Source: Sinomonas notoginsengisoli
GTDB taxonomy: Bacteria; Actinomycetota; Actinomycetes; Actinomycetales; Micrococcaceae
Direction: 5' to 3'
DNA: 64,000 nt
Assembly (NCBI RefSeq): GCF_021554725.1
Contig: NZ_JAIZDP010000001.1
Location: 868,001-932,000, forward strand
Part shown: positions 62,890 to 64,000 of the stretch, one piece after another
Layout of the letters: every line of letters starts with the position of its first letter
How positions within the stretch are numbered: position 1 is the stretch's first letter
Notes under the pieces: generated by a model
Databases searched by the model: none
The model's input: the letters and a program-made list of their open reading frames with translations, nothing else
Told to the model about the DNA's origin: nothing
Position numbers and translations under genes: made by a program

Positions 62890-63645
62890 ATGACTACTGA
62901 CACATCGGCGAGCACCCTCGTCTCTGTCAAGGGCGTGAACAAGCACTACGGCCAGCTCCATGTCCTCCAGAACATCAACCTTGAAGTGAGCAAAGGCGAG
63001 GTCGTGGTGGTCATCGGCCCATCGGGCTCTGGCAAGTCGACCCTATGCCGGGCGATCAACCGACTCGAGACCATCGAGGACGGCGAGATCTTCATCGACG
63101 GGAAGAAGCTTCCCGACGAGGGCAAGGAGCTCGCAAGGCTCCGGGCCGACGTCGGCATGGTCTTCCAGTCGTTCAACCTGTTTGCGCACAAGACCATCCT
63201 CGAGAACATCACCCTGGGACCGATGAAGGTCAAGGGAATGGACAAGGCCGCGGCCGAGAAGGAGGCAATGGCGCTCCTCGAGCGGGTCGGCGTGGGGCAT
63301 CAGGCTCCCAAGTTGCCGGCGCAGCTCTCGGGCGGCCAGCAGCAGCGCGTCGCGATTGCGCGTGCGCTCGCGATGAAGCCCAAGGTCATGCTCTTCGACG
63401 AGCCGACCTCTGCCTTGGACCCGGAGATGATCAACGAAGTCCTCGACGTCATGGTCCAGCTGGCCAAGGAGGGCATGACCATGATCGTGGTGACCCACGA
63501 GATGGGGTTCGCCCGCAAGGCCGCGGACCGCGTCGTGTTCATGGCGGACGGCCAGATCGTCGAGCAGGCCAAACCTGAGGACTTCTTCACCAATCCGCAG
63601 AGCAGCCGCGCCAAGGACTTCCTCTCGAAGCTGCTTACCCACTGA
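62890..63645 (+). CDS. gluA: Glutamate-type polar amino-acid ABC importer, ATP-binding protein
   Basis: 251 aa from the ATG at 62890; the long frame upstream to 62275 is antisense to the LOG gene. [18 protein letters not shown] (Walker A), [19 protein letters not shown] (signature), [15 protein letters not shown] (Walker B) and VVTHEMGFA (H-loop) are intact. It is of the GlnQ/GluA class that energises polar amino-acid uptake. It is followed by a substrate-binding lipoprotein gene of matching class, which suggests the gluABCD order. Confidence 0.94.
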   Translation: MTTDTSASTLVSVKGVNKHYGQLHVLQNINLEVSKGEVVVVIGPSGSGKSTLCRAINRLETIEDGEIFIDGKKLPDEGKELARLRADVGMVFQSFNLFAHKTILENITLGPMKVKGMDKAAAEKEAMALLERVGVGHQAPKLPAQLSGGQQQRVAIARALAMKPKVMLFDEPTSALDPEMINEVLDVMVQLAKEGMTMIVVTHEMGFARKAADRVVFMADGQIVEQAKPEDFFTNPQSSRAKDFLSKLLTH

Positions 63646-63667
63646 CTTCCCCAGCCCGCTCGCACTT

Positions 63668-63684
63668 GGGCCCACCGGTGGCCC
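63668..63684 (+). terminator. Weak hairpin between gluA and gluB
   Basis: CCACCGGTGG is a palindrome flanked by GGGC and CCC, giving a short GC-rich hairpin between the two genes. It may reduce read-through or protect the 3' end of the gluA message; the stem is imperfect. Confidence 0.4.
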
Positions 63685-63706
63685 GTGAAGAAAGGAATCG
63701 TTCCCC

Positions 63707-64000
63707 ATGGCACTCTTCCGCACCAAGAAGGCCGTGCTGACCGCCGCCACCGCGGTGATGGCACTGGCCCTGTCCGCCTGTGGCGGCTCAAGCGGAGGCG
63801 GCGGCGGCTCATCCGCGTCGGCTGCCCCCTACCAGGTCGCCACCAACGTCTCGCTGACGGGCAGCCCCACGTTCGACAAGATCAAGTCGGCAGGCAAGGT
63901 CACCATCGGCGTCAAGCAGGACCAGCCCGGACTCGGCTTCAAGGACGCGGCCACCGGCGAGTACAGCGGCTTCGACATCGAGATCGCCAAGTGGATGGCC
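63707..64000 (+). CDS. gluB: Glutamate-type ABC importer, substrate-binding lipoprotein (truncated by window edge)
   Basis: 98 codons visible. MALFRTKKAVLTAATAVMAL followed by ALSAC is a lipoprotein signal (lipobox LSAC), then a Gly/Ser linker. The SBP family 3 fold begins with IKSAGKVTIGVKQDQPGLGFK and GEYSGFDIEIAKWM. AAAGG lies about 14 nt before the ATG. It should bind glutamate or a related amino acid outside the membrane for GluA and the permeases beyond the window. Confidence 0.92.
   Translation, partial: MALFRTKKAVLTAATAVMALALSACGGSSGGGGGSSASAAPYQVATNVSLTGSPTFDKIKSAGKVTIGVKQDQPGLGFKDAATGEYSGFDIEIAKWMA

Overview
The window is high-GC, gene-dense, single-chromosome-type DNA of an actinobacterium. 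Gene content and order point to the Micrococcaceae (Arthrobacter/Sinomonas-like); the genus is an inference from remembered gene order, not a database match. Evidence includes UPF0182, the AdnAB recombination helicase pair, UvrD2 with an HRDC tail, NudC, the small DUF3107 and DUF3117 proteins, a SigE-type sigma factor with a zinc anti-sigma factor, and the coproporphyrin-dependent heme pathway (HemQ). Start codons are often GTG, many genes overlap by ATGA, GTGA or TGATG, and no insertion sequence, prophage, integrase or CRISPR array was seen.

Layout. 1-3,611: the N-terminus of a Gln/Tyr/Gly-rich protein running off the left edge, a TPM-domain membrane protein paired with PspA, and an initiator tRNA. 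3,683-14,987: UPF0182, a Lon-like PDZ protease, a zincin-like protein, a small unknown protein, a YgjP-like metallopeptidase, UvrD2, NudC and a kinase-fold phosphotransferase. 14,997-22,873: AdnB, AdnA and an alkyltransferase-like protein in one operon, then a DnaQ-like exonuclease. 23,202-27,127: the metNIQ methionine importer, and a divergent Lrp/LysE regulator-exporter pair. 27,133-38,626: nearly the whole heme pathway (hemE-hemG-hemQ-hemH-hemC-hemD-hemB-LLM oxidoreductase-hemL on the minus strand, hemA divergent). 38,699-41,688: MoeB/rhodanese, TetR, DUF3107, a membrane protein and a pterin dehydratase.

41,716-45,670: thiamine genes thiO-thiS-thiG behind a TPP riboswitch, with thiE-pheA leaving from an overlapping divergent promoter. 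45,697-50,717: an RNB ribonuclease, a DEAD-box RNA helicase, an orphan DNA methyltransferase and a small secreted protein. 50,841-62,799: PHP phosphoesterase, aminopeptidase P, a stress-protein-like membrane protein, a soluble MgtE-like protein with DUF1003 and Mrp, tatB, anti-sigma factor, sigE, an O-methyltransferase, DUF3117, a GT-C mannosyltransferase-like protein, a short membrane protein and a LOG-family protein. 62,890-64,000: the start of a glutamate-type ABC importer (gluA, gluB), cut by the right edge.

From memory of the M. tuberculosis map, two parts follow ancestral actinobacterial order: 3,683-22,044 plus 38,699-40,925 resemble Rv3193c-Rv3208A, and 53,374-62,799 resembles Rv1205-Rv1233c. 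The methionine, Lrp/LysE and heme block sits between two halves of the first. A striking regulatory theme is that sixteen genes carry a TANNNT hexamer ending exactly 6 or 7 nt before the start codon, the arrangement expected for leaderless transcripts.
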